64,000 nt of DNA. Source: Fontisphaera persica. Its GTDB lineage: Bacteria; Verrucomicrobiota; Verrucomicrobiia; Limisphaerales; Fontisphaeraceae. Made by a program: the position numbers and the translations under genes. Within the stretch, counting starts at the first letter, position 1; every line of letters begins with the position of its first letter. Location of the stretch: NCBI RefSeq assembly GCF_024832785.1, contig NZ_CP116615.1, positions 3,162,001-3,226,000 of the forward strand, given 5' to 3'. Shown piece after piece: positions 44,650-53,986 of the stretch. The notes under the pieces are model-generated. The model saw only the letters and a list, made by a program, of their open reading frames with translations. It did no database searches and was not told the origin of the DNA.

Positions 44650-47076
44650 ATGAAACGCGCAATCAAATTCGCAGGGCTCTGGATGATGTTGGGAATCGTG
44701 CATGCGATGGGCGCGCCCGGAGTGGCGCATGCCCGTCTCACCCCGGTCCCCCTCTCCCAGGTAACCTTGGAAGACAGTTTCTGGTCTCCCAAATTCAAGG
44801 TCTGGCGTTCAATCACCATCCCGGATTGCTTCGCCAAGTTCGAGAAGGACGGGGCGCTGGCCAATTTTGACAAAGTCCGCGACGGCACCGGCGGCAAACA
44901 TGCCGGCCCGCCCTGGTACGACGGCTTGATTTACGAGATGATTCGCGCCAGCGCGGATTTTCTGGCGATGCAGCGGGACGCGGCGCTGGAAGCGCGGCTC
45001 GAGGGTTACCTCGAGCGCATCGTGGCGGCGCAGGCTGTCCACCCCCAAGGTTATCTCAATACTTACACGCAACTGGAGCGCCCCCATCAACCTTGGGGGT
45101 TGAACGGCGGCGACGACAACTGGCAGCACGACGTTTATAACGCCGGCGCCCTGGTGGAAGCCGCCGTGCATTATTATCGTGCCACCGGCAAAACGCGCCT
45201 GCTGGAAGCCGCCGTCCGCCTTGCCAATCACATGGCCGAGGTCATGGGACCGCCCCCCAAACAAAACGTGGTGCCGGGACACTCGCTGCCCGAGGAGGCG
45301 CTGGTCAAGTTGTATGAGTTGTTTCTGGAGCAGCCTGCTTTGAAATCACGCCTGACTGTGCCCGTGGATGAGCGCCGCTATCTCCAACTGGTGGAGTTTT
45401 GGATTGAAAATCGCGGCCATCACACCGGCCGGAAGAGTTTTGGGGCGTATGGGCAGGACCATCGGCCCGTTTTGGAGCAGGAAACGCTCGAAGGCCACGC
45501 CGTGCGGGCCACTTTGCTGTGCGCCGGGCTGGTGGCGGCCGCGCAGGCCAATGGGCGCGCAGATTACCTGGCGGCGGCCACGCGGTTGTGGAGCAACATG
45601 GTGCATCGCCGCATGTATGTCACCGGCGGTCTGGGCGCCGTGGCGCAACATGAAGGCTTTGGCGGCGATTATGATTTGCCCAATGAAGGCTACCTCGAGA
45701 CCTGCGCCGCGGTGGGGGCGGGCTTTTTCCATCACCAGTTGAATCTGGCCCGAGGGGAGGCGCAATATGTGGATGAACTGGAACGGGTGCTGTACAACGC
45801 CATCCTCACCGGCGTTTCACTCCAAGGTAACACCTATTTTTATGACAACCCCCTCGCCGCCGGCCCCCAACGCCAGCGCTGGTCATGGCATGGCTGCCCC
45901 TGTTGCCCGCCGATGTTTCTCAAAATCATGGGCGCGCTGCCGGGTTACATTTACGCGCAGGCGCCGGGTGAAGTGTATGTCAATTTATTCATCGGCAGCC
46001 AGGCCACCGTGCAGGTGAACGGGGTCAAACTTCACCTGCGTCAAACAACTCGCTATCCGTGGGACGGAGAAATCAGGCTGACCGTGACGCCTGAGCGCCC
46101 GGTGGATTTTGTTTTATATGTGCGCCTGCCGGCTTGGTGTGAGCAGCCGCGCCTACGGCTGAACGGGCGGGTCCTCTCTTCCTTTGAGCCCGTGCGGGGT
46201 TATGCGCGGCTGCAGCGCCCCTGGCGGCGCGGCGATGTCGTGGAGCTTTCCCTCCCCATGCCGCCCGCGCGCATCAAGGCCCACCCCAAGGTGGAGGCCA
46301 ACCGTGGGCGCGTGGCATTGCAGCGCGGGCCTTTGGTTTACTGCCTTGAAGGCGTGGACCACGGGGGCCAGGTGCGGCATCTGGTGATTCCGCCCACAAC
46401 CATCCTGCGCGCGGAGCATCAACCGGCGCTGCTGGGCGGGGTGACCGTCATCCACGGCGACGCGCAAGCCGTGCATCGGGCCGAGTGGCCTGACACGCTT
46501 TACCTTCCCTCATCCCGCGCGCCAGGGCTGTCCAACACGACTTTTATGGCCATTCCCTATTTCGCTCACGCCAACCGCCAACCCTCGGAAATGCGCGTCT
46601 GGCTGGCCGAGACGCCCTTGGTGGCCGAGCCGCTGCCCCGCCCCACTGTGGCCAGCCGCGCCCAACCCTCAGCCTCCCATTGTTTTGCAAGGGACACGGT
46701 GGCGGCGCTGAATGACCAGGTGGAACCGTCGGCTTCGGACGATGCCAAAATCCCGCGCTTTACCTGGTGGGACCATCGCGGCACCACCGAGTGGGTGCAG
46801 TATGACTTTGCGGCGCCCACCCGGGTGCAGGCGGTGGAGGTCTATTGGTGGGACGAACGGCGCATCAACGCCCATTGCCGCGTCCCGCAAACGTGGCGCT
46901 TGCTCTATCGTGACGGCCAGGAATGGCGGCCGGTGCGCGGCGCCTCGGCCTGCGGCACGGAGATGGACCGGTTTAACCGGGTGACTTTCGAGCCGGTGGC
47001 CACCACGGCATTGCGGTTGGAAGTCCAACTGCAGCCGGGCTGGTCTGGCGGCATTTTGGAATGGCGCGTTCAGTAA
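44650..47076 (+). CDS. GH127 beta-L-arabinofuranosidase-like protein
   Basis: The 808-aa product has a signal peptide and an alpha/alpha-barrel typical of GH127 (DUF1680). Zinc/catalytic residues line up with HypBA1 of Bifidobacterium longum: E350 and C352 in GYLETCAAVG, and C418/C419 in WHGCPCCPP; the second Cys of the pair is the expected nucleophile. WNGGD-type GLNGGDDNWQHDVYNAG and HAVRATLLCAGL are further marks. A C-terminal beta-sandwich (about 670-805, FTWWDHRGTTEWVQYDF) resembles an F5/8 discoidin module. It should cleave beta-L-arabinofuranosides outside the cytoplasm. It follows the XylR-type gene by 127 bp and precedes GH51 by 104 bp. Confidence 0.9.
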   Translation: MKRAIKFAGLWMMLGIVHAMGAPGVAHARLTPVPLSQVTLEDSFWSPKFKVWRSITIPDCFAKFEKDGALANFDKVRDGTGGKHAGPPWYDGLIYEMIRASADFLAMQRDAALEARLEGYLERIVAAQAVHPQGYLNTYTQLERPHQPWGLNGGDDNWQHDVYNAGALVEAAVHYYRATGKTRLLEAAVRLANHMAEVMGPPPKQNVVPGHSLPEEALVKLYELFLEQPALKSRLTVPVDERRYLQLVEFWIENRGHHTGRKSFGAYGQDHRPVLEQETLEGHAVRATLLCAGLVAAAQANGRADYLAAATRLWSNMVHRRMYVTGGLGAVAQHEGFGGDYDLPNEGYLETCAAVGAGFFHHQLNLARGEAQYVDELERVLYNAILTGVSLQGNTYFYDNPLAAGPQRQRWSWHGCPCCPPMFLKIMGALPGYIYAQAPGEVYVNLFIGSQATVQVNGVKLHLRQTTRYPWDGEIRLTVTPERPVDFVLYVRLPAWCEQPRLRLNGRVLSSFEPVRGYARLQRPWRRGDVVELSLPMPPARIKAHPKVEANRGRVALQRGPLVYCLEGVDHGGQVRHLVIPPTTILRAEHQPALLGGVTVIHGDAQAVHRAEWPDTLYLPSSRAPGLSNTTFMAIPYFAHANRQPSEMRVWLAETPLVAEPLPRPTVASRAQPSASHCFARDTVAALNDQVEPSASDDAKIPRFTWWDHRGTTEWVQYDFAAPTRVQAVEVYWWDERRINAHCRVPQTWRLLYRDGQEWRPVRGASACGTEMDRFNRVTFEPVATTALRLEVQLQPGWSGGILEWRVQ

Positions 47077-47180
47077 CCAAGGAGGAATGCCTTGCTCAAT
47101 CAACCATGGCCTCAGCCCTCTCCCAGCCCCACAACTCTCCTGAAACCTATGCACCCCCCGCCAACCGGCGGGACGAACCA

Positions 47181-49682
47181 ATGAAATCCCAACCCCCTTC
47201 TTCTTGTGACATGAAACCCGGCGTGTGGATGCTTGGCGGTTTTGTGGCGTTGATTGCCGCCGCGGTGAACGCTCAGGAGGCCGTCATCACGGTGGACGCC
47301 GCCGCCCGCGCCCATCGCATTTCTCCCTACCTTACCGGCGCATGTTTGGAGGATGTGAATCATGAGGTGTACGGGGGGCTGGACAGCCAGATGATTTTTG
47401 GCGAGAGCTTTGCCGAGCCGCCGCTGCCGCTGCCCCTGCGTGGCATGACCGCCTACGGTGGAAATTGGACCGTGCAGGACGGCGTGCTGCATGCCCCCGC
47501 CGGGGATGGGCCCAAGCTCTTGTGCGACATGCCGCCCATGAATGAGGGCGAGGTCAGCGTGGAAATATTTTTTCCCGACCGCGGCCCCGGCAACGCCGGT
47601 TTGATTGTCAAGGTCAGCCAGCCAGGGGTGGGAGCCGACCGCTTCACCGGTTATGAAATTGCGCTCGAACCTGCCGGCCGGCTGGTGCTGGGGCGGCATC
47701 GGCAAAATTGGGAGCCAATCCGGAATGTGCCTTGTGAAGTGCAGGTTGGCCAATGGAACCAGCTTACGGTGCGCCTGCAGGGCGCGGCGCTGGAGGTGCT
47801 TGTCAATGACCGCACTATCATCCGCTTTGAAGACACCCAGCACCCGCTGGGGCCGGGGGTGGTGGGACTGCGCACGTGGCAGCGCGAGGCGCGTTACCGC
47901 AACCTCCGCCTCACCACCGGCGGCGCCACCCGCCAGGTGGAGCTGGCGTATGCCGATGCCACGCAGTGGGGGCGCGGCGTCAGCGGCATGTGGCGCCCGC
48001 TGCGCCGGGGCGAGGTGAAAGGTGAGTTTGGCCTCGAAACCCAAAATCCCTTTTCCGGCCCTCAAAGCCAGCGCCTCACCTTCACCAGCGGGCAGGGGGA
48101 AATCGGTATTGAGAATCAAGGGCTGAACCGCCAGGGCCTGCACGTTCAGCGCGGCAAGGTGTACGAGGGTTTTGTGGTGGTGCGCGCCCCTGCGCCCACC
48201 GCATTTTACGTGGCCCTGGAAAGCCGGGACGGCGCTCAAATCTACGCCGAGCGGCGGCTGACGGCTCCCGCCGGGGATTGGCAGCGTCTGGATTTCAAAC
48301 TCACGCCCAATGCCACCGACACCACCGCGCGCTTTGCGCTCAAATTGAAACAGCCCGGCACATTGACAGTGGGCTATGCCTTTTTGCAGCCCGGCGCCTG
48401 GGGACGCTTCAAGGGCCTGCCCGTCCGCCGCGATGTCGCCGAGGCCCTCATCGCCCAGGGCCTGACCGTCTTGCGCTACGGCGGCTGCATGGTCAACGCG
48501 CCGGAGTATCGCTGGAAAAAAATGATTGGCCCCCGCGAGCAGCGCCCCCCTTACCGAGGTTGGTGGTATCCCCACTCCTCCAACGGCTGGGGCATTTTCG
48601 ATTTCCTCAACTTTTGCGAAGCCGCCGGCTTCCTGGCCATCCCGGCGGTGAACATGGGCGAATCCCCGCAGGACATGGCGGATTTCATCGAGTACGTCAA
48701 CGGCTCGCCGGAGACGCCCTGGGGCCGGCGCCGCGCGGCCGACGGCCATCGCGCGCCATATCGTTTGAAACACTTGCAACTGGGCAACGAAGAGCGCGTG
48801 GATGAAGCCTACTTTGCCAAATTCAAAGCCCTGGCCGAAGTCATTTGGGCGCGTGACCCGGAAATCATTCTGGTGGTGGGCGACTTCCAGTATGACGAGG
48901 TCATCACCCAGCCGCAGGCGGTTCGCGGGGCCGCCTCCCGTATCACCACCTTGAACGCCCAGCGCCAAATCCTGGAGCTGGCGCGCCAGCATCAGCGCGA
49001 GGTGTGGTTTGATGTGCATGTCTGGACCGACGGTCCACGCCCCACCGCTTCTCTGGAAGGCGCGCTGAGCTTCCGCGATGCCCTGGAAAAAATGGTGCCC
49101 GGCGCGCGGTTCCGGCTGGCCATCTTTGAGTTGAACGCCAATAACCACGCCCAGCGTCGCGCCCTGGCCAATGCGCTGGCCATCCAGCGTTTTCAACGCG
49201 ACGGCCGCGTGCCCGTGGTCTGCTCCGCCAACTGCCTGCAACCGGACGGCCAGAATGACAACGGCTGGGACCAGGGGCTGTTATTTCTGAATCCCGCGCA
49301 GGTCTGGCTGCAACCGCCTGGGTATGTCACCCGCTTCTTTGCCCACCATTATCAACCCTGGGCGGTGCGCGCCCAAGTGCAAGGCGCGGGGGATGCCCTG
49401 AACGTTACGGCGGCGGTGAGCGAGAACGGGAAAAACCTGGTTTTGTACATTGTGAATGGGAGCGACCGCGAGGTGCCGGCACATTTGGTTTGGGCCAATT
49501 TCAAACCCGCCCAACCCACCGCCCTGGTGGAAGAATTGACCGGCCCGCTGGATGCCCGCAACACGGCCGCAGCGCCGCGGCAAATAACGCCGCAAATGAA
49601 GTCCTGGCGGTATGCCGCGAGCGGCCAGCCCCTGCGGTGGGTTTTTGCCCCCCATTCCGTCACCGTAATGACATTTCGGTGA
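47181..49682 (+). CDS. GH51 alpha-L-arabinofuranosidase-like protein with inserted LamG/DUF1080-type domain
   Basis: The 833-aa secreted protein begins with a signal peptide (MKPGVWMLGGFVALIAAAVNA). GH51-type N-terminal sequence (RISPYLTGACLEDVNHEVYGG) is interrupted by a beta-sandwich insert of about 150 residues (about 75-240) resembling DUF1080/LamG (YEIALEPAGRLVLGRHRQNW, FEDTQHPLGPGVVGLRTW). The barrel follows, with acid/base candidate E537 in LQLGNEERVD and nucleophile candidate E650 in AIFELNANN. It likely releases alpha-L-arabinofuranose from arabinan or arabinoxylan, complementing GH127 and GH43. ATG 47181 precedes the signal; 47211 is an alternative start. It is downstream of GH127 on the same strand, probably in one operon. 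Confidence 0.85.
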   Translation: MKSQPPSSCDMKPGVWMLGGFVALIAAAVNAQEAVITVDAAARAHRISPYLTGACLEDVNHEVYGGLDSQMIFGESFAEPPLPLPLRGMTAYGGNWTVQDGVLHAPAGDGPKLLCDMPPMNEGEVSVEIFFPDRGPGNAGLIVKVSQPGVGADRFTGYEIALEPAGRLVLGRHRQNWEPIRNVPCEVQVGQWNQLTVRLQGAALEVLVNDRTIIRFEDTQHPLGPGVVGLRTWQREARYRNLRLTTGGATRQVELAYADATQWGRGVSGMWRPLRRGEVKGEFGLETQNPFSGPQSQRLTFTSGQGEIGIENQGLNRQGLHVQRGKVYEGFVVVRAPAPTAFYVALESRDGAQIYAERRLTAPAGDWQRLDFKLTPNATDTTARFALKLKQPGTLTVGYAFLQPGAWGRFKGLPVRRDVAEALIAQGLTVLRYGGCMVNAPEYRWKKMIGPREQRPPYRGWWYPHSSNGWGIFDFLNFCEAAGFLAIPAVNMGESPQDMADFIEYVNGSPETPWGRRRAADGHRAPYRLKHLQLGNEERVDEAYFAKFKALAEVIWARDPEIILVVGDFQYDEVITQPQAVRGAASRITTLNAQRQILELARQHQREVWFDVHVWTDGPRPTASLEGALSFRDALEKMVPGARFRLAIFELNANNHAQRRALANALAIQRFQRDGRVPVVCSANCLQPDGQNDNGWDQGLLFLNPAQVWLQPPGYVTRFFAHHYQPWAVRAQVQGAGDALNVTAAVSENGKNLVLYIVNGSDREVPAHLVWANFKPAQPTALVEELTGPLDARNTAAAPRQITPQMKSWRYAASGQPLRWVFAPHSVTVMTFR

Positions 49683-49799
49683 GCACCGCGCCACGCCACC
49701 CACGGCAAACGTGCCTTGGCCAGCGCATCCTCCGCGCGGCCTCCCCGTTGCGCTGGCTCAGGGGACGTTGCTCACGAGGTTGGAGAGGAGTGGCAAACG

Positions 49800-50396
49800 T
49801 TACCCGCCCCCAAAGACCTCCGCCACGGTGCGCCGGGTTTCCTCCAGCCAGGCAGCCCGTTGCTCAGGGCTGCTGGTGATGACCGGCGCAAATATCAGGC
49901 GACGCACGTTGGGAATGCCGCAGATGCCAAACACCACTTTTTTCCAGAACACCTCCAGCGGGTCGCCATACAGCTCCACCTCCCGCTCCTGCGGGTTGTT
50001 GGCGGTGGTAATGACCAGCACGGCCTGCAACTTCAGCAGCCCCACCGCCTTGCCGCCGCCCTTGCCGTCGGGCACAAAGTTATACGCCCGGCCCGGGCGT
50101 AACACCCGGTCCACCCAGCCTTTAAGAATGGCGGGCGGCTGGCACCACCAATTCGGATGGACGATAATCATTCCCCCCGCCTGCTCCAGCTCCGCCGCGT
50201 AGCGCTCCACCGGAGGGGGAATGACTGCGCCGCGGGGGATTTCATCGGCGCCCATGACCGGGTCGAACCGCTCCTGATATAAATCATGATAGAGACATTC
50301 ATGCCCCCGGGCCGCCACCGTCTCCCGTGCCGCCGCCGCCAGGGCATGATTAAAACTGCCCGGATTCGGATGCCCTAAAATCAATGGTATCTTCAT
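49800..50396 (-). CDS. Flavodoxin-fold NAD(P)H oxidoreductase
   Basis: The 198-aa protein belongs to the Flavodoxin_2 family (KefF/NQO/MdaB-like). It has the FMN/FAD phosphate loop LGHPNPGSFNHALA and the flavin-edge motif IIVHPNWWCQPPAILKGWVDRV, then GRAYNF. It probably reduces quinones or related electrophiles with NAD(P)H in the cytoplasm. The ATG at 50396 is chosen because homology starts MKIPLILGHP. It is convergent with GH51 (117-bp gap, no clear terminator) and divergent from the porin gene. Confidence 0.87.
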   Translation of the reverse strand: MKIPLILGHPNPGSFNHALAAAARETVAARGHECLYHDLYQERFDPVMGADEIPRGAVIPPPVERYAAELEQAGGMIIVHPNWWCQPPAILKGWVDRVLRPGRAYNFVPDGKGGGKAVGLLKLQAVLVITTANNPQEREVELYGDPLEVFWKKVVFGICGIPNVRRLIFAPVITSSPEQRAAWLEETRRTVAEVFGGG

Positions 50397-50973
50397 GTCA
50401 ATGGATTCACCGTTCATTCCGCCAGCCCGGCTGGCATGACCGGCCGTGGTCCGGCGGCGTGGATTATGAGTTTTTACCGTCTGCTGACAAGATTCTATTA
50501 CCCTTCCTAATCCAAATCTCAGCCCTTGGCCGGCTTGGGCAAGTGCAGCCTATTCACCCTGTGAATGAAAGGTCGAGGCGACTTTCCCTCGCCCTCGTGA
50601 AGGGAAGGCGGGACATACAGATTATTAATAAGCCAATAAAGCTGCGCTTATGCTGTAGATTTACCTTTGATTTACGTGATTTTTTCGCAGCATGCAATTT
50701 TTGTCTGGGCAAAAACCTTCATTTTTTGGGCATTTTTCGCGATTTTTTAGGGGTGGAGGGGCGGCGGCAAGGAATATTATATTTTCATAAAATGCTGATT
50801 ATCAATAGGTTATAGTATGTTTTGATGGCCTCCAAAAAACCGCAAAAAAAATGTTGCCAAACTTTTGGCCTTTGCCTAACCTCTTGTCACGTGCACCGAT
50901 TGGTGTGTTGGGGCAAACGGGATTTGCCCGCGGTACAACGCATAAAACGCAACAATGTAATCCGGAGGAACAC
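50397..50973. other. 577-bp AT-rich intergenic region upstream of porin gene
   Basis: From about 50600 to 50860 the DNA is markedly AT-rich, with runs such as TTTTTTCG, TTATATTTTC and AAAAAAAA, against a GC-rich genome background. A TATAGT at 50811-50816 could be a -10, although no good -35 stands at 17 bp. A GGGCAAA/TTTGCCC hairpin (50911-50929) and a CGGAGGAA ribosome site (50963-50970) follow. It is probably a strong promoter/UP-type region and leader for the porin. Confidence 0.4.
50911..50929 (+). other. Hairpin in the porin 5' leader
   Basis: GGGCAAA (50911-50917) pairs with TTTGCCC (50923-50929), a 7-bp stem with a 5-nt loop, 44 bp upstream of the porin ATG. It has no T run, so it may stabilise or regulate the mRNA rather than terminate it. 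Confidence 0.4.
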
Positions 50974-52236
50974 ATGAAGTTTAACAAATGGACCCTGGGT
51001 CTGGCCGCCATCGGCGTGGTCAGCCTGGCAAGTGCAGTGCAAGCCGAAGAGCGGGACAACCCCGTGATGACGGCGCTGTCCTCTACCAGCATCAGCGGTT
51101 ATGTGGATACCGCTGCGGTATGGCGGTTTGGCAATAACACCAGCAAGGCGGGCGCTGGCACGGGCTGGCTGGTGCCTGGCGCGGTGAACGCCAATCCGGC
51201 GACCGCGGCTGCCTACCAGAACAAGGCGGACATCTTCAACCTCAACGCCGTGGGGTTGACCCTTGAGAAGCCGCTGGATGAAGCCGAATGGTCCGCGGGT
51301 TACCGGGTGGACATGGTTTATGGTCCCGACATCGTGGGCTGGAACCCCTCGGTGAACTCGTTTGGCGTGTCTGATTTTGGTTTGAAGCAGGCGTACATCG
51401 TCCTGCGCGCCCCGGTGGGCAATGGCTTGGACTTCAAGCTCGGCACCTTCGACACCGTGGTGGGCTTTGAATCCTTTGAAGCCTACAAGAACCCCCACTG
51501 GACCCGCTCCTATGGTTGGGAAATTCAGCCGACCCAGCACACCGGCGCGACGGTGAGCTATCGGTTCAATGAGATGGTCGCCCTGAGCGCGGGCGTGGCC
51601 AACACGGCGGCTACGGGCATCAATGCTCGTCCGGCCCGTGCGGGTTTGCCTCCTGGGCAGATTGTGTCCGAGACGGAGAAGACCTACCTGGCCAGCCTCA
51701 CCCTGACCGCTCCGGAGAGCCTCGGCTTCCTGGCCGGCTCCACCCTGAACGCGGGCGTGGTGAATGGTCTGGCGGGCGGTGTCAGTGACACCACCTGGGT
51801 GTATGTGGGCGGCGTGATGAACACCCCGCTGGAAGGCCTGAAGCTGGGCGCGGCTTATGACTACCGCATGACCAGCCACAAGGGTGACATTACCTCCCCG
51901 GCTTATGTGCCTGGCACCCATGCTTACACCATCGCCGGTTACCTGATGTACCAGGCCACGGAGAAGCTGAACCTGGCGGCCCGCGTGGACTATGCCAAGG
52001 GCACCGCTGGCACGTGGTACTTCATCGGTGGTGGCGAGAGCGATCCCAAGAACCAACTGCTGGGCATCACCGGCACGGTGGATTACAAACTGTGGGAAAA
52101 CGTGATCACCCGCTTGGAGTTCCGCTGGGACCACGAGTTGACCGGTCAGAAGTCCTCGGCCAGCACCCCTGGTCCGTTTGGCTTCGACGACAACAACAAC
52201 TACCTGTTGGCGTTGAACGTCATCTACCGGTTCTAA
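50974..52236 (+). CDS. Outer-membrane beta-barrel porin, OmpL-like (BBP2)
   Basis: The 420-aa protein has a signal peptide (MKFNKWTLGLAAIGVVSLAS, then AVQA) and a barrel built of alternating strands (WSAGYRVDMVYG, LDFKLGTFDTVVGFE, RLEFRWDHELT), ending in NVIYRF with C-terminal Phe. It fits the putative beta-barrel porin-2 family. FDTVVGFESFEAYKNPHWTRSY is characteristic of OmpL-like members. It should be a general diffusion channel. Expression is likely high: a CGGAGGAA Shine-Dalgarno sits four bases before the ATG, codon choice is strongly biased to G/C-ending and a few repeated codons, and a strong terminator follows. It is a single-gene unit. Confidence 0.85.
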   Translation: MKFNKWTLGLAAIGVVSLASAVQAEERDNPVMTALSSTSISGYVDTAAVWRFGNNTSKAGAGTGWLVPGAVNANPATAAAYQNKADIFNLNAVGLTLEKPLDEAEWSAGYRVDMVYGPDIVGWNPSVNSFGVSDFGLKQAYIVLRAPVGNGLDFKLGTFDTVVGFESFEAYKNPHWTRSYGWEIQPTQHTGATVSYRFNEMVALSAGVANTAATGINARPARAGLPPGQIVSETEKTYLASLTLTAPESLGFLAGSTLNAGVVNGLAGGVSDTTWVYVGGVMNTPLEGLKLGAAYDYRMTSHKGDITSPAYVPGTHAYTIAGYLMYQATEKLNLAARVDYAKGTAGTWYFIGGGESDPKNQLLGITGTVDYKLWENVITRLEFRWDHELTGQKSSASTPGPFGFDDNNNYLLALNVIYRF

Positions 52237-52254
52237 GCTATAGCAGCTTGACCC

Positions 52255-52289
52255 AACCCCCGCTGGACGAAAAACCAGCGGGGGTTTTT
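52255..52289 (+). terminator. Terminator of porin gene
   Basis: AACCCCCGCTGG (52255-52266) and CCAGCGGGGGTT (52275-52286) make a perfect 12-bp stem with an 8-nt loop, followed by TTTTTG. It lies 18 bp after the stop. Confidence 0.9.
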
Positions 52290-52445
52290 GTTTGCCGCGA
52301 AAAAGGACGGCCTAATCCGTCCAATGGGACGAATCTGACTTATGCCTAAAGTCCGGATGAAGATTCAAAACGCCGGCGTTTTTTAATGCAAGACGGCCAG
52401 GCAGAAGGTATATTGCGGCGCGCATAAACCTGACGAAATAAAGCT

Positions 52446-53384
52446 ATGTCCAACCCGGTAAACCGCAGAGAATTTATGGGTGCCGCTGGTGCCCTGGCGG
52501 GCATCCTAACCCTCGGCAGCACGGCGCCACTCGGGGCACAAACGGCCCCGGCGGGTGGTTTCAAATTCAGCCTCAATACGGCCACCATTCGCGGCCAGAA
52601 ACTGCCGCTGCCGGAGCAATTCGACGTGGCCGCCAAGGCCGGTTACGACTACATCGAGCCTTGGCTGGGGGACGTAGCCAAATACGCGGAAAGCAACAGC
52701 CTCAAAGATTTGCGCCGACGGGCCGAGGACCAGGGACTCAAGGTCATCAGCGGCATTGGCTTCCCGGAATGGGCCGTGAATGACGACGCTCGCCGCGCCC
52801 GGGCCATGGAGCAGCTCAAGCGGGAAATGGACCTCATGGCCCAACTGGGCGCGCCGCACATTGCCGCTCCACCTGCAGGCATTTACGGCAAGGAAGTCAA
52901 AATCGAGTTGGACCGGCTGGCCGAGCGTTACCGCGCCGTGCTGGAGCTGGGCCGCCAGATGCAGGTCACCCCCATGCTCGAAATCTGGGGCGCCTCCGCC
53001 AACCTCAACAACCTGGCCGATGCCACCTATGTCATCACCAAGGCCGCGCATCCCGATGCCTGCCTGCTGGCGGACGTGTATCATATCTATCGGGGCGGCT
53101 CCGACTTTGCCTCGCTGCGGGTCCTTGGTCCCACCTCCCTGCGCGTGTTTCACATGAATGATTACCCTGCCACCCCGCCGCGGGAATCTTTGCGCGACAG
53201 CGACCGCATCTGGCCCGGGGATGGTCTGGCGCCTATGAAGGAGATTTTTGGGCATTTCCTGGCCAACGGCAGCCGGCCGGTGTTGTCGCTGGAGCTGTTC
53301 AATAACGAGTACTACAAGCTCCCCGCCCTCGATGCGGCCCGCACCGGTCTGGTCAAAATGAAGGCGTGTGTGGGGAGCGCTTGA
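52446..53384 (+). CDS. Tat-exported sugar phosphate isomerase/epimerase-like TIM-barrel protein
   Basis: The 312-aa product starts with a twin-arginine-like signal NRREFMGAAGALAGILTLGS, followed by an AP-endonuclease-2/xylose-isomerase-like TIM barrel: FKFSLNTATIRG, GYDYIEPWLGDVAKY, MLEIWGASANLNNLADATYVI, LLADVYHIYRGGSDF, VFHMNDYPATPP and LSLELFNNEYY. The acidic and His residues in these strands are the usual metal ligands. Its substrate is unknown; such exported enzymes are common in Verrucomicrobiota near Gfo/Idh oxidoreductases, one of which is at 56-57 kb. Confidence 0.85.
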   Translation: MSNPVNRREFMGAAGALAGILTLGSTAPLGAQTAPAGGFKFSLNTATIRGQKLPLPEQFDVAAKAGYDYIEPWLGDVAKYAESNSLKDLRRRAEDQGLKVISGIGFPEWAVNDDARRARAMEQLKREMDLMAQLGAPHIAAPPAGIYGKEVKIELDRLAERYRAVLELGRQMQVTPMLEIWGASANLNNLADATYVITKAAHPDACLLADVYHIYRGGSDFASLRVLGPTSLRVFHMNDYPATPPRESLRDSDRIWPGDGLAPMKEIFGHFLANGSRPVLSLELFNNEYYKLPALDAARTGLVKMKACVGSA

Positions 53385-53550
53385 CCCAGCCCAACCCGGA
53401 CTGAAGGCCAGGCGATAAACAACTTCCGCGGACAGCCCCCAGGCGTCCTGAGTCCGGCGCGGTAAAGGGTTTGGCCGGAACAATGACCTGCCTTTGGCGT
53501 GTTGCCATTATTTCCCCTGCGAGGCGGAAAAATTGCGCTAAGTTAGGGCC

Positions 53551-53898
53551 ATGCGTTGCCGCAGCCATGACAACTCAGGCCCGCCCGCCGGCCGGTGGGG
53601 TGCGGCGGCGCTGGCGCTGCTGCTCGCCGGCTCTCACGCCCTTGCCGATGGCGCCACTTTATTCGTAAAAAATTGCGCTCCCTGTCACGGACCCAAGGGC
53701 AAACCCAACGCCAAAATCGCTCGCCTGCTGGGCGTGCGCGATTTAACCCAAAGCCGCATCTCCGCGGCTGAAATTGAGCGGCAAATCCTGGAAGGCCGCC
53801 AGGAAGGCGCGCGTCAGGTCATGCCCGCCTTCAAGGAAAGCCTGAAGCAAGAGGAAGTGCAGGCGCTCGTGCAGCACGTGCTGCGCCTGCGCAAGTAA
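53551..53898 (+). CDS. Small c-type cytochrome
   Basis: The 115-aa protein has an N-terminal hydrophobic export segment (WGAAALALLLAGSHALA) and a single class I cytochrome c domain: heme motif CAPCHG and distal Met in RQVMPAFKE, followed by a helix EEVQALVQHVLRLRK. It is likely a periplasmic electron carrier. The TIM-barrel gene is 166 bp upstream; the next genes are on the opposite strand. Heme attachment needs a Ccm/Ccs system elsewhere. Confidence 0.88.
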   Translation: MRCRSHDNSGPPAGRWGAAALALLLAGSHALADGATLFVKNCAPCHGPKGKPNAKIARLLGVRDLTQSRISAAEIERQILEGRQEGARQVMPAFKESLKQEEVQALVQHVLRLRK

Positions 53899-53986
53899 GC
53901 AGGGACCGCAGCGCGGTGGCAGGGGAAAGTGGCTTCCCCATTTCCACCGGGGAAGCTGGCCAAGGCTCCCGCCCCAACGACAACTC

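Noticed and set aside
52367-52382. AAAACGCCGGCGTTTT palindrome as a terminator
   Set aside because: The GC core is short with almost no loop, and the porin gene already has a strong terminator 80 bp earlier; it may be chance.
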